A stretch of 64,000 nt of DNA from Ostrinia nubilalis (GCF_963855985.1 NC_087097.1:5613001-5677000); one strand, 5' to 3'; counted from the first letter of the stretch, positions 47,043 through 59,499 are shown. Notes: a model not told the origin generated them from the letters alone. Numbers and translations: made by a program.

Positions 47043-47332
47043 TAATTCATTATTTATTAAAATTAATTACTTTAATATTCAGATAGATGGAATGTATAAG
47101 AAGGTCAGAGTTTAAATTACATATTTAAAGTTCATTACGGTCGTTAGACACGGCCTATGTCAACATAGTTCAAATTTATGTAGCAACATCATCTTAATTA
47201 ACATTTTCGAATAAAAATTATTGACGCTCACTAGATGACCTACAATCAAGATTTATTCCAACGTCTTAAACGAGTAACAATTTACCGCATTATTAGTGAA
47301 GTTATTATTCCGCATCATTAAAAAAGTTCGAT

Positions 47333-47433
47333 TCAGCCAAATGACGTCCACTGCTGGACAAACCACTGCTGGGCCGCTGGGGCAGAAAAGTTCTCGAGTG
47401 GCGACCACGAACCGGAAGACGTAGTATGGGCAG
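47333..47433. mobile_element. RTE-type LINE with 5' inversion
   Basis: 47333-47361 is the tail on the minus strand (CAGCCAAATGACGTCCACTG). 47371-47433 is an upstream part of the same element on the plus strand (GCTGGGGCAGAAAAGTTCTC, then GAAGACGTAGTATGGGC). This head-to-head layout is what twin priming produces in LINE insertion. Confidence 0.6.
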
Positions 47434-48146
47434 GCACTTCTTTCATCAAAAACTAGCCCTTCTTCTCTATAGTCAAATTCACCTAAATACTATGCTAAAT
47501 TGGCCGCTATTTTCTGATTAATTTAGGCAACAAACAGACAGAGTATTTGTGAAGATGATATTATTTATAAAAATCGATTATACCCAAGTTTGTAAGTATG
47601 CGATGCGAATAATTTTATTGAGGCCATAATATACAATTTAATGCAATTGTTATCTAAAAAGACAGCAATTTACAATGTTGGCAGTTTTGAGAACGCGACA
47701 GGTAGGTACAGATGGCCTCAATAAATACAGGTGTTTTTGCACAATCCTGACTAAAGGCGGTCTGAATGAATATTCGTGAACTGATTTAACGTACTTAAGC
47801 TGCAATTATTCAATGATTCGGATTCTTTATACGAAAAAGCAAATCGTATTTAAATAATGTACAGTTGCCGTAAGAAATGTCACACGCAGGAAAGGACTTG
47901 ATTTGTTTACAAATAAAAATTAATTCCCAATTTCCAATTTTTCCTGAATTTCCTATTCAAAATTTGAAAGGACCCGACCCTCTAATCAAAGGAGAGATTT
48001 ATAAATAAAAAAACTCCGAAGGCTTGGTATGATTCTATTTAGAAGAATATTTTACACATTTACTTCTTTTGCCATTTATTTTGCAACAAAATATTATGGG
48101 TCTGATGTGCTTTCAAGTAATAGTTGAGCACTTTTTATCGGGATAC
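47434..48146. other. Intergenic, no gene seen
   Basis: AT-rich, no repeat boundary or coding signal recognised. Confidence 0.35.
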
Positions 48147-48149
48147 TAA

Positions 48150-48295
48150 CGCCCGTATTAACAAACGATGCTTGCTTAAGTGAAGCAGCAAATCGAACGC
48201 ACATCGTTGATTAGAGCTCTGTGGTTGGTTCGTGCGTCACCCTGTGCGTCCACGCGCACTGTGAGACCTCATAGTAATGTTTGTGAATACGGGCG
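48150..48295. mobile_element. MITE with CGCCCGTATTMACAAAC ends, TSD TAA
   Basis: CGCCCGTATTAACAAAC at left and GTTTGTGAATACGGGCG at right, flanked by TAA at 48147-48149 and 48296-48298. The 146-bp non-coding element fits a PIF/Harbinger-type MITE. Confidence 0.75.
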
Positions 48296-48298
48296 TAA

Positions 48299-50050
48299 AA
48301 TTGATAACAAGTATTGCTTCAGACTGTACAAGCATTAAGCGGAACCAAACTTGAATGTCAAATGAGTGCAACGTGCATAAAGTTGCATAGGTAATTGTTT
48401 ATTACGACTACACGTCAGGCTGTACTAGCAGTGATGTCATTACTGTCAAATGAAAAAAAGCCTTCGTGTAATCGTGTCATACATATTTAAACGTTGAGTC
48501 GTACGTCTTTGTTAGTGCGCAACATGCCCTTTTACATACAATAAATACAAGATTATATGAAAAGAACTAGATTCCTGCAGTAATAGTAAGGTCACAAAAA
48601 TTTCATTTTACAATAATGAACATAATATTTAGGTCATCACTACTGTTCGCGTAATGTGCTAAAAAGAATGATCAATGTTAAAGGTTACAAAAGCTGCTTT
48701 TCTTTTAGCATTTTCCTGGCTGAAAAAAAAAACAATCGGGTAAAAAATATATTTTTAATTTTTCCTGAAAATATTAATTCATCTGGCTTACCTTTGCCCT
48801 TTATGTCTCACACACCTCTATAAAACATTAATACGAATGTACACACAATTTTCACTTCAATCCGTGTCCTTATTAAAAGGATTTCTATGCTGGCCGTACG
48901 AGTACATTAACAAAAATAACCACACATTAACCCTTAGTTATAAATTCATACAGTTCATACAGTTATTCCCAAAGCCCTCTCCCAGTAAGTTTGCACAGCA
49001 ATATTGAGTGGAGCACGCGGTTTGTTGGCAAGTTCGCCCTCAAATATGTACGTAACTTGCTAGTTTCGAACTCTTATGTGTCGGAAGATTTCGCGGTTTG
49101 CGTAGTGTTCACGTTTTATTTGTTCGGTGATTACTTTTCGTAACAGATTCGGTGCGATTCTGGCACGGATACGTAAATAAGAAATGTATTTTGCACAGTT
49201 TCAGGCAGCTTTGTAACTAAGATTTACTGTGTTACCACATATTAAATAGTATAGGTACTCACTGGGCTATTTTAAAAACAGTTGTACATTTTCAGGAAGT
49301 TGTCTAGTCATGATTAAGACTTTTGCCTACCATGAAAGAAATCCGTCATTAATTTGGTTAAATCTATGTACAGCAACTTTTGTATTCGACGTAATAGGAT
49401 CAGTTTAATTTTCAATCCATACCACCAAGATCTGTTAATAAAAAATAATACCAACCGAATTGAAAACCTCGTCCTTTTGAAGCCGGTTAAAAAGGTTTCG
49501 TTTTTGGCTAGGTAATAAATAAATAGCGTGATTTATTTGTAACCAAATTAATTTAGGTAAGCAAATAATAATTCACTCAAATAAAACATGTTCCAATTAT
49601 ATCATATTTTCAATAACATCACTAATATACACAGTTCACGATCGTCAAAGGCCAATTCCATCACGAGCCGTCAAATGTAATATCGTTAGATTCAACAAGA
49701 GCTCTATTTATTGCTTTACTTTCAAACTAATTGTAGCACTTTACGATGTTAGCGTACGAGGCCGAAACATTGAACTTAGATACTTCCGAGTTTAGATTCA
49801 GATAATACACATCAATTTGACTCTTAAAAACGTGATCGTAACAGTATTGAACTCTCAACTCTGCTTCATTTATTTTAATTCAACACTTACTCGTATAAAG
49901 AGAAAAGATTTGATTGTTTGTTTGTATTGAATAAGCTCCGAAACTACTGGACCGATTTGAAAAATCTTTAGTTATCATTTATTTATTATAATGCTATTTG
50001 TGATGAACATAGGTTCGCTGGGGCAACTAGTAGATAATACTTGTAATCGT
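48299..50050. other. Intergenic with small repeat remnants
   Basis: 49443-49493 (CAACCGAATTGAAAACCTCG, then TCCTTTTGAAGCCGGTT) is a decayed end of the ACCGACTTC family. 49897-49965 is the Helitron-like 5' block also at 41385. No gene. Confidence 0.4.
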
Positions 50051-50062
50051 AGTAGTATTATT

Positions 50063-50212
50063 CGTTCGTTCGTTTCAGCCGAAAGACGTCCACTGCTGGA
50101 CAAAGGCCTTCCCCAAGGATTTCCACAAAGACCGGTCCTGCGCCGCTTGCATCCAGGTACCTCCCGCGACCTTCACCAGATCGTCGGTCCACCTAGTGGG
50201 AGGCCTGCCCAC
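50063..50212 (-). mobile_element. RTE-type LINE 3' end, with target-site duplication
   Basis: CGTTCGTTCGTTTCAGCC, then AGACGTCCACTGCTGGACAA and, at the far end, GTCGGTCCACCTAGTGGGAG. Flanked by a perfect 12-bp duplication AGTAGTATTATT (50051-50062 and 50213-50224). The coding frame of the RTE C-terminus is close to intact. Confidence 0.8.
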
Positions 50213-50962
50213 AGTAGTATTATTATTCTGTGGTATTACAGTCAAAGTGAAAATTGCTCCATTTTGACATACGAATACTTATACTTAACTAAACATATCC
50301 ATATATCCATTCCACGGCAGCTGAAACTGATGAAGGATTGTCATCAAACGGGACTATTCTCACGGACAAGGCTTGTCATCAGCAGTCACAATCTTTAGTC
50401 ATTAATTATTTCAAAATTCTTAGCGCTTGGAGAACATGGATCAGGTCCCATGTTTATTTTAGGGACCCATCAAAATATTCTTTATCGGAATGTTATTATA
50501 CTTAAAATAGATACACCCATACATGGGTAAAGCTTATCTTTCCAATTCAAGTGACCCTAAGCCTACATCACACCTTTTCCCTGCCTAGGGCAAGATACGG
50601 CTAAAATAAGATTCTTTGAGTAGTTTCCTTTTATCATGGTCTTTGATATGTTGTAAGTACTTACTAGTACACCTACACAGGTTCTACCTACCTCATCTCA
50701 TATTTGTATTATTCTAGCTATTGTGCGCCACTTTAGGGAATTCAGACGATTATGGAAAGTCATCCTGTCTATCTTCTAGCTAGTCTATTCTTGTTTACTT
50801 TAAGTCTTGACTCTTGATCGATGGTACCTCAAAACTTTTTTTTTCTACATAAACATATTTATTGTTCGATCTCACGGTTTTATACAAAACAAATAGATAG
50901 ACACTTCTACATTCATTATAAGATACCTTAACAATGATAGTAGGAAGTTCTTCGTTACATTA

Positions 50963-51210
50963 AGGGCCCTTACCCATGGCAATTAAGTTTTGCGGGATCC
51001 AATAATGTAGGATCCCGCAAACTGGACTGTCGTGGTGTGTATATGAAATTCGAATTTAAAATTCGAACAAGTCGGTTTTTTGAGGGGCACTCCATACCGG
51101 ATATTCGTGTGAAAATTCATATATTAAAACAACACGTAAGTATACTACTAATGATCCGGCAAAAAAACAGTCCCTGCAAGAAACGGAATGTCTCAGTGGG
51201 AAAGAGCGCT
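50963..51210 (-). mobile_element. MITE family 1, inverted copy
   Basis: AGGGCCCTTACCCATGG at left and the TGGGAAAGAGCGCT end at right; the interior matches 3692-3935 inverted. 248 bp, against 244 bp for the other full copy. Contains GCGGGATCC-type inverted words at 50990-51022. Confidence 0.7.
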
Positions 51211-51548
51211 AAGCTTACAAATCTTTTGTCTCATTTCCCGTCTCATTTTCTACAGTAAATTAACCTTTAATATTGTCGAAATATCGAGTTAATCTCCATC
51301 TACACTTCTAATATCCCTATATGCTGGCGTATTAGACCGGTGGCCAAGCTCCTTGACCTACTAAGCCCGGACAATAACGACACACTGCGGATGACATTCC
51401 ATTTACTTGACAAAAGTGCTTGAAGCCTTAATGGGATGATAAATGCACCTTTCGAGACCATTAATCCTTATGAAGAGCTGCCATGATTTTTTCATAAAGG
51501 GATGAATATAATTAGGTAACTGTATTACTCACTTTTTTATCCACTATG

Positions 51549-51720
51549 AGGAAGCTTTTAGCTTGCAGCTCACCTTATGGAAAGTGATGATCAGGCTGAT
51601 GGTGGAAGCGAGCTTCATCCGGAATCCTCAGCCACAAAGGAACAGGCTATCTTAATCTTTAACTGCCCGAACACAACAAGGCAGACTTAGAATAAGTAAG
51701 GCCATACCAAACTGGAAAAA
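51549..51720 (+). repeat. Interspersed repeat (GAGGAAGCTC family)
   Basis: ATGAGGAAGCTTTTAGCTTG, then GGAAAGTGATGATCAGGCTG and GGTGGAAGCGAGCTTCATCC. Shared with 55003-55065 (plus) and 15614-15686 (minus). A 105-codon frame continues at 51722-52039 but shows no domain. Element class unknown. Confidence 0.5.
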
Positions 51721-52039
51721 GTTGCCCCCATTGGGAATCAGGACCTCTGGGTCTGAGGTAGGTGGTCTTACAACTAGACTGGGGGCGGAGGTTTATAAAA
51801 AGGTAGAGCAGCCGGTTCTAGATTTCTACACATCATTTCAGCGAATGGATTTGTCATTTGACGTAAACGCCCACTCCTCGGTTAATGGAAGGTTCTCCCA
51901 TTTACTAGGTACCGGCGAGAATGGTACGACGATGTATGGAATATCATTTCTGTTTCAAATAAACTGGTTGATTCAATTTAAATCTATCATTATCCTGAAA
52001 GCAAAAATAAATATCGAGTATTTTACTCTCGTACACTAA

Positions 52040-53926
52040 ACTTGAACAAACAGAGCTGTGAATTAGGTACTATTACATTTACGAAACAGAATTTTCTTTA
52101 TTCTCCTTGGCATTTCATCAAAAGTTCCAAACTCATATTTTATTCCTCAATTCCAATTGGATCAAAACGTTATGTATTCAACAATCAATTAGCCTTACAA
52201 CAATGCAATGTTGACTCAATTGGTAATTGGCGCAACCGACACAAAAACAGGTGTCAACGTATTCAATCTTTTTAATGCAGTTCTATTTGCGGGGTGTGCA
52301 TCGGAACAATTGAACAGTAACGTGGTTACTTAACCACAGAAGCGTGGGAGCACACTCGCGTGAATGTTTATACATCGTGCTGATTAGTGATGGGATACAA
52401 GTTTATAATTCGATGTAATCGAATATGAATCGCACTTTTTGAATCAGCATTTGATTTTGGTTCTAAAATTGTATAATCCGTAATAACTCATAACGAAGCG
52501 CGTTTCAATCTCAAGCATAGATTGAGTATTTTCTGATTGTGTTTGTTGAATATTTAGATTACCATAGGATAGAATTTGTTTTTGAGATTGAATCAAGTTT
52601 TGAGCGTTCCTTTGTAGGTACCTAATACGGAACTAAAATTCATATATTTACGAGTAAAAATTGGGTACATTTTAATAATTTTATTGGCTAAATGTTATTT
52701 ACGCCATAATCCCTATGCCAAATTTGGATGATTAAAATATGCATTCACATGGATATTTATTCGAATGATTTTTGTTTCGCGTACCATTATCATAAAGTAG
52801 TTTATCGAATCACTTGTTCCGCTCAGCCTATCACTAGTACGTATATCGAATGACATAACAGTGTTAGCGCTAATGAAAGAAAAATAATTAAAATTCTATA
52901 ACACGGATCACGACATGGAACATCGATTAAGTAAGATAATGATTTAAATAAGGTTTTTTATTATGTTGTGTTTCGTTGTGTTTGTGTCTTGTGTCAGAAT
53001 ATTCAATTCTTAAAGATGGAAAAAAATGCAAATGTAGATAATCCGACTGCGTTAATTAATATGACTTTGTCCCACTTATCTGTAATAATTAAACTGCTAG
53101 GAATATCAATTTAAATATACTCATTGCTGTAACACACAAGCTTTTGAGCTTAAAAATCTGTGATAATGATAATGATCACGTCATTATCAACACGAAACGT
53201 CACGTATCACAGACAACGAATTCACGGAAAATGTCCGTGCGTAAAAATTACGTGTTTGGAAAAGTATCATGACGTAGGAAAATCATGAAAACGTGCTTGC
53301 ATATTAATTAATGTAATATTGAAGCGCTGTATTATTGCTGTCTTAACGTTAATTGTATCAGAGAGAAAAATACAGATAAATAAATAAATATCTAGAAGTC
53401 AACCATGAGAAAATGCTTCATTAATTAATCATTTTTAAATGAGACCACGCCAACAGAATGTTCTATTCATTTTATATTCCAATTACTTTGATATACCTAC
53501 TTAAATAAAACTAGTTACTAAAACGTAAGAAGCAAATATTATTTTATGGTTCGTTTGTTTTATTATAATATTTTTGCATGCTTACGAGTTCATAGAAAAT
53601 CTTGTTTATAAAAAGCACTTGAGTAACAAGAATTTTTCCTCGGCTAGTCCTTGGGTTGTTTTTTTATACTTAATATTTTAATGGATACTTTAATGAAAAC
53701 ATTTTATACTTAAAAGTCGGAAAATTCGTTCAATAATATTATCCAATCACATTAACAGAAAACCGACTATAAATCTTTTACTCCGTGCCTTTACGATCTG
53801 GTAACATTAGAGAAAACCGCTAACAGAAATCTAATCCAACCTGAAGTCGAGATAATAGCATTACTTCATCGATATCGATATAAACCGATAAAACCGATAC
53901 AGAAACAAAATGGAACAATGTGGGAA
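52040..53926. other. Long intergenic stretch, no gene seen
   Basis: AT-rich, only short open frames; no repeat boundary identified. Confidence 0.35.
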
Positions 53927-54560
53927 CGGGATCGATTCAGCAAAATCGTATTAAGTGCCGTCGCACACGGTACAGGTTAAAACATGGCTTTTAAACCAAA
54001 GCTAAACTTGAGACGACTAGTTTTGTGACCTCTTACAAAATGTGTGAATTATTACGAGACTCTTTGTTGTATAAATATGCTCTGTTGTAATGTATACCTT
54101 CACAAGAAACCGATACAAAGCGACTCGTAGTTCGTGATTTCAAAATTGTTGGAAATAAATAACATTGTGAACATTCGTTACTGGACACTGGTGGAGCAAG
54201 GACGATACTTGTATGCAAGTATCTGTTCACGCGAAAGACCCCTAAGAACTTAATTTTCAAACATCGTATTAAGTGCCGTAGCACATATATGACACAGATA
54301 CATGACGTATGAATTCAGACGTTATTACTTGTTTTGCATGCAAATTACCCTTAGGAAATGAAATTCCAAAAAACGTTTTACGTTTTTTAAAGACAAACTA
54401 CAATCAACACAAAGGCATTTTGAGACTAGTCTTAAATGATTCTTGCAAATAAAAGCACTTTCCTTCTTGGAGCTTGAACATGGACGATACTCTTAGCACA
54501 CCAAAAGTCCCTCAGGAATTGAATTCCCAAAAATTGTATTAAGCGCCGTCGCATACGACA
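53927..54560 (+). repeat. Dispersed direct repeats (CGTATTAAGYGCCGTCGCA)
   Basis: The phrase TCGTATTAAGTGCCGTCGCA or a close variant occurs at 53945, 54263 and 54533. The last two are preceded by matching sequence (GGACGATACTY, then CCCTMAGGAATTGAATT-like), so the unit is about 75-90 bp. A partial unit lies at 54347. No coding. Confidence 0.6.
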
Positions 54561-54627
54561 CGACACGACACAAGTCGGCCGACTCGTAATATCAACCGGA
54601 CGGCGGCTGCAGTTCCGTAACTAAATT

Positions 54628-55335
54628 GCGCCGTCCACCTGGAAATGCGACGTCAGAATTTAGGAGCACCTATTTGTTCCCGTTCGGATTCGTGTCGACC
54701 GTGTATTTGGACAGATATTGCACCGATACGACTTATTGGCTGCTAAAGTTGTGCATCACTATGCAAGTATGCAAATATCTCGTGCAAAATAACTCGTAAT
54801 TTATTCAGCTCTCTAAATGTTGTTTGAAAATTCGGAATATGGTGTAATAAGATATTACATACTGAAAGGAAAAAAAGCGAAATTAACAGGTTTCAAGGCG
54901 TTTAAATTTTCAGTTTCAAATAGATAATAATAATCAGTCAAAAGGTCTAGAATCAAAGTTAAGACTTGCTTAATTAATTCAAATTTGTTCTTTATCTACA
55001 AAGAGGAAGCTCTTGGCCTACATTTCACCTGATGGAAAGTGACAATCAAGCTGAAGGAGTGAAATCCATAATCAGATAGGAACGGTGACCTCTCTCTTAC
55101 CTACATTAATAATATTAGCTTAGAATGGCACTAAACTATCTGCATCTACTACCAAATATTGTCAGCTGGTCAGCATTTCCCAAACTAAATATTTCGCCGT
55201 CCACCGGGAATGTGACGTCACAATTTAGTGGCACCTATTTGTTCCCAAGTTCGAATTTGCGTCGTTCCGCTGTTTGAGTTTCACAATTAAGGCGAGCTTA
55301 TGCGTCTGGACAGATATTGCGGCGATAGGTATTCC
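54628..55335 (+). repeat. Direct duplication containing a CRE-like TGACGTCA
   Basis: 54628-54740 and 55192-55330 share CGCCGTCCACCKGGAATGYG, then ACGTCA, then CACCTATTTGTTCCC, then GTCTGGACAGATATTGC-like. The second copy holds a perfect TGACGTCA (about 55212); the first has CGACGTCA. A GAGGAAGCTC-family piece (55003-55065) lies between. Confidence 0.55.
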
Positions 55336-55542
55336 CGGGGAGTTATTAAGTTACAGATGTTGCTGGCGACGCTGGGCCAGAAATGTATGTGGTCTAGAAT
55401 TGGATTCGCGTGGAATGGAACGTTGTTTAGAAAGACTGAAATGTAGTGTTGTAATACAGTGTTTTTAGAGTTTTATCGAGTCACTTTACCAATTGCGCAA
55501 GATTTAGGAACTCAAGACAACATCGTATTGAGTTACTTACCT

Positions 55543-55739
55543 ATAAGGCCCGATTCGACCAAACTTTTATCCGAGAATAACTCCTGGTATAACTGGCACA
55601 TAAGGCCCGATTCGACCAAACTTTTATCCGAGAATAACTCCTGGTATAACTGGCACATTGACAGTTTCGGTATGGGAAATATGTCAAACTGACAATTTAT
55701 TCTGAGATTAATATTTACTCTTGTTTGGCCGAATCCACC
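55543..55739 (+). mobile_element. MITE family 4 with an exact 57-bp internal duplication
   Basis: Starts CCCGATTCGACCAAACTTTT and ends TTGTTTGGCCGAATC. The first 57 bp (55543-55599) are repeated without a change at 55600-55656. The rest matches the copy in cuticle gene intron 3 (42080-42213, inverted). Confidence 0.75.
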
Positions 55740-57500
55740 TTTAATGGAGCATTGGAGTATAGATGGACTCTAGTAATCTAGAGTGTACAAATATCACACT
55801 CTTTGCACAATTCCAACTCGGGATTACTGGCTTTATAGTCCGGCCTTTTGTTTTGTTTTCCACATACATACTTACCTACATGCAAAACTCATCACATGAT
55901 AAGACCCAAAGTGAGTGCAAACAATGAAACACCTACTATCAGCAGTAAACACGAAATCGAGTCACGGAATGACACTACAACTATCGACAGTAAAACCGCA
56001 ACAGAAAAACATCTACGGGTAGTTACCGAGTGGAAGGAATCCGAAGCTGTGACGACGGTCGTAAACCGGTGTCATCTCATCACGGATCTGACGACCTGTG
56101 CCATCACTGCACACCTTTACAATACAAGCCTTAGAGACCAAAGTAGATTGGCAAAAAGAAATGACCGCACGACCGCACCAATATCTCACCGTTATACTGT
56201 TTAGCATAATAGAGGTGGGCTTTCACAATATATCTTCAGACGACCCTGTTTTTCGGGATGAGACAATGATATGTATGTCGACGACCTCGATGCTGTTCTG
56301 AATTGTTAGTTTTAGCATTACAATCTTAACAATGACTATTGTTAATTCGTAAAAGTTAATTGGTAAAGAATATCGCGATAACTTTCTCTTACCTGGTGTT
56401 ATTAATGATTTGAATGATTGACGACCACGAAGGCTTGACTTTTTAATGATAGAACTCAGTAGAGCATTTACAATAGGACAATAGTTCGCGGCTGATGATA
56501 CCTATTGTAGGTATTCTGATCCAATCAAAATCTATATTGATTCTCAATAGGCTATTCAACGCCATTTGATGAATGAAATTGCTATTTATTTAGTTTATAA
56601 ATCAATTGACCTGTTTCGGGACTTCTGTTGTATCTAAAACAAAAGTCAATATGAGAAGGTAAATATTAACGTCGACAGAATATTACAAACAAAAGTTAAA
56701 ATGGAAAATTTAAAACGAACAATATCAGATTTTAGAATCATAAGTGATGTTGCACTGTTTTGTTTCATTTGCTTAAACGTAAAATTTATTTATTTATAAT
56801 AGGCTGCCTGAAGACTCACAGAGATAAAATAACTCACAAATATTATTTTAATTAAAATATTCGGACAAATACTAATTTTGGAAACAAAACTGGCAAACAT
56901 GACGCATCACTTTCACGCCTGTCCTGAATTGACTTTTTAGGAGGTAAACCATATTTTAGAATAAGAATAATATTACAACTATTGTACTGCTTTTTGTTAT
57001 ACAGATCGACACGTTCTATTTTAAGCAATACCTTCATGTTTGGGAATCTCCAATTTTGTATGCCCATACGAAACGTTTCAACCAAACGGTCGCTCGTAAA
57101 AATTTATAGACGTAGGATATATTCAGTGAATGTGTAAGTAGGTGACTATGCATAGGATTACCATAAGATGATTATTTATGAAAATGTGATTCTTTATGAA
57201 ACGTGTAATGACATGTCAGTACGGTTTATTTGGCAATAAAGTTCCATCCGAATGTATTATTGTGAGGCGATAAGGAATAACTTATGGGACTGTAAAGGGA
57301 GATCTGTTTATGGTGTGCTGCATAGAGACGTTTTGTTGCGTTTATCATATTCAGTGACTTGTGAATATTAGTCTACAAGAGCGTATAAAGTTATTATTTA
57401 CTTCTTGGTATTGTCGACAGCACATTAGAGTAGTATACAGTTGTCACTCTATATTCAGTAAATAACTGGCTGATTAGTGATGACAATTTGTATGAAAAGG
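55740..57500. other. Long intergenic stretch, no gene seen
   Basis: A 118-codon frame at 55848-56204 (plus) overlaps others on the opposite strand and has low-complexity, T/N/S-rich composition without a domain. I do not call it a gene. Confidence 0.35.
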
Positions 57501-57503
57501 TTA

Positions 57504-58468
57504 TAGTACGAGAGCCCACGACCAAAATTTTTGTCTCATAGCAATACGGCCAAAACCGCATCAAATCGATAGATACGATTATCCTGAACTCGAAAATACC
57601 AATATCAGACATTTTCCGCGTAGCGTTTGATCTGACCGAATTTTCAAAATTGTCAAAGAATTTTACCGAACTGCATCATAGCAATATGTCTGATTTGCAG
57701 ACTGTAGTTGAATGATAGTTCTGAGATACCGGTAACATTATTTTCAGACGTTAGTGGTGTAGCGCAAACCCGTAAAATCACTTAAAAAAATTAAAAATGA
57801 GACAAAAAAAATGTCTCATAGCAATACGTCTGAAAATCTTTTTTATTAGTAAATTTTGGTTATTTGATGCGAACAAAACAATTTTCAGACGGAAATGTGA
57901 ACGCATTAAATTTTGAGACCGTTTTGAAAATGTTAACAAATTTTACCGATCGGTATCATAGCAATATGTCTGAAAATTGTTGGACATGATAAAATAAGTT
58001 GTCCACATGTGCAAAAAATTTATATCAGACAAATTAAGTGTAGCACCTTCTCTATCATACAACTTTTTGATACACTTAAAGTGTCTGAAAACAGGTTTTT
58101 GGTAATCATGGCAGCAATACGAAAAGTTGAAAAAAAAATTTATCCGTATTGCTATGATACAGGTCGGCTAAATTTGTTGACATTTTCAAAAATGCGCTCA
58201 GGCTATATGCTACGCGCAAAATGTCTGAAAACAAACTTTTTCGTAATACAATTATAAAATCTATGTACATTTTCACTATCAGACGTATTGCTATAATACC
58301 GACTGTCTTTTTTTTTTTGACACAGCAGAAATGGCCTCCCACGCAGTTGCTACACTTTCGACCGTTACTACACACCTAGTCGGGTTCAGAATCATACAAT
58401 CTAACGATTTTATAGGGTTTTTGCCGTATTGCTATGAGACATGGTTTTGGTCGTGGGCTCTCGTACTA
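57504..58468. mobile_element. Harbinger-like MITE with 140-bp phased motif array
   Basis: TAGTACGAGAGCCCACGACC at the left and its inverse at the right begin terminal inverted repeats of about 54 bp. They are flanked by TTA at 57501-57503 and 58469-58471 (PIF/Harbinger-type target). Inside, CATAGCAATA occurs at 57537, 57677, 57817 and 57957, exactly 140 bp apart. The inverse TATTGCTATR occurs at 58147, 58286 and 58427, spaced 139 and 141 bp. A decayed fifth forward site lies near 58107. No transposase coding. Confidence 0.8.
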
Positions 58469-58471
58469 TTA

Positions 58472-59455
58472 TTTTTTTGTGAGACTTGAACTTCCTTCTT
58501 CTGAAGAAAGTATTTGCACTTGATTCAATAAATCTCTTTTTGTTTAATCCATACTTTAAGTGACACTGTATTGATTTTTGTTGCAAAATTGGATCCATTA
58601 AAACTGTGTAAAAATCTCACAGTGTTAACCCTGACGTGGCGGTTTCTATACTTTCTATAAAAACGAATCTTGCAAGATTAAAAGCAATAATCTAGTTGTC
58701 CACACTTAAATCTACTGCTATATCAAAATAAGTATTCGTCCTTTCCTCAACATTATCTGTAACAATTTCCTTACCAATATTGGTACTTGTAACATCAAAT
58801 ACGTCACAATCACTGTTATCAAATACGGATCACTGCTCGCAAACATTACAGTCAGTTGTTTCAACACAAACTCAACTCACTTCAAGGTTTCTTCTTATTG
58901 GGTGGGTCCCGGTCGGTTTCATAAAATAGTGTAAACACACGCTCGTGCCGATGTTCGCTCGACGTGTTTGCTTATTGACATCTATTTACACTTTCCCTGT
59001 TTGAACCAAGGCCTATCATTTCCGCAATTTTCTGTGAAGTATAGTAGGTAATGGTGTATAGCCGTTGTAGATTTTTAAAGATTAATGTTTCTATGTTTGA
59101 TTATTAATGATTAGAAAATTTGAGATTGAACTATGCATTTCGTCAGATAATGGTGTAGCACATTAAGTCCGTTTATAATATACTTCGCATCAAATGTAGA
59201 TAAACATAAAAATATCTCTATTAATAAATAATCCAAGAGGTCACACGAGCTTGAAAAGTCTTATTCTTCATCAAGTAATCAAAACCCTTGTTATCAACGC
59301 ATAACCATTCATACAAAGGCACCTGTATTTTCAACTTACGCAACCTTTCATAAAACATAGCCGTTAAAATAGTGACAATACAGTACGCGCGTCGATGGCC
59401 GGTCCCGTGTTTGCCCATACACATTTGTTTGCGATTTTCCGCTCGTATCGCGCGC
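58472..59455. other. Intergenic, no gene seen
   Basis: AT-rich; no domain or repeat boundary recognised. Confidence 0.35.
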
Positions 59456-59499
59456 GTAACGCTGTATTGTCGTGTGCGTTACGCTATATTGTCGTGTGC
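59456..59499 (+). repeat. 22-bp tandem duplication
   Basis: GTAACGCTGTATTGTCGTGT, then GC (59456-59477) is followed at once by GTTACGCTATATTGTCGTGT, then GC (59478-59499); two differences. Confidence 0.8.

Noticed and set aside
46915..47115. MDRRSGEGR-type peptide of 66 codons
   Set aside because: Wrong-frame reading of an RTE tail; the same peptide type appears at 14865 and 30953 from other copies.
49991..50398. 135-codon plus-strand frame
   Set aside because: Reads antisense through the RTE tail 50063-50212 and on into unrelated DNA; no domain.
51722..52039. 105-codon plus-strand frame
   Set aside because: Continues from an interspersed repeat; no domain recognised and composition becomes random.
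55848..56204. 118-codon plus-strand frame
   Set aside because: No domain, low-complexity composition, overlapping frames on the other strand, no splice support.
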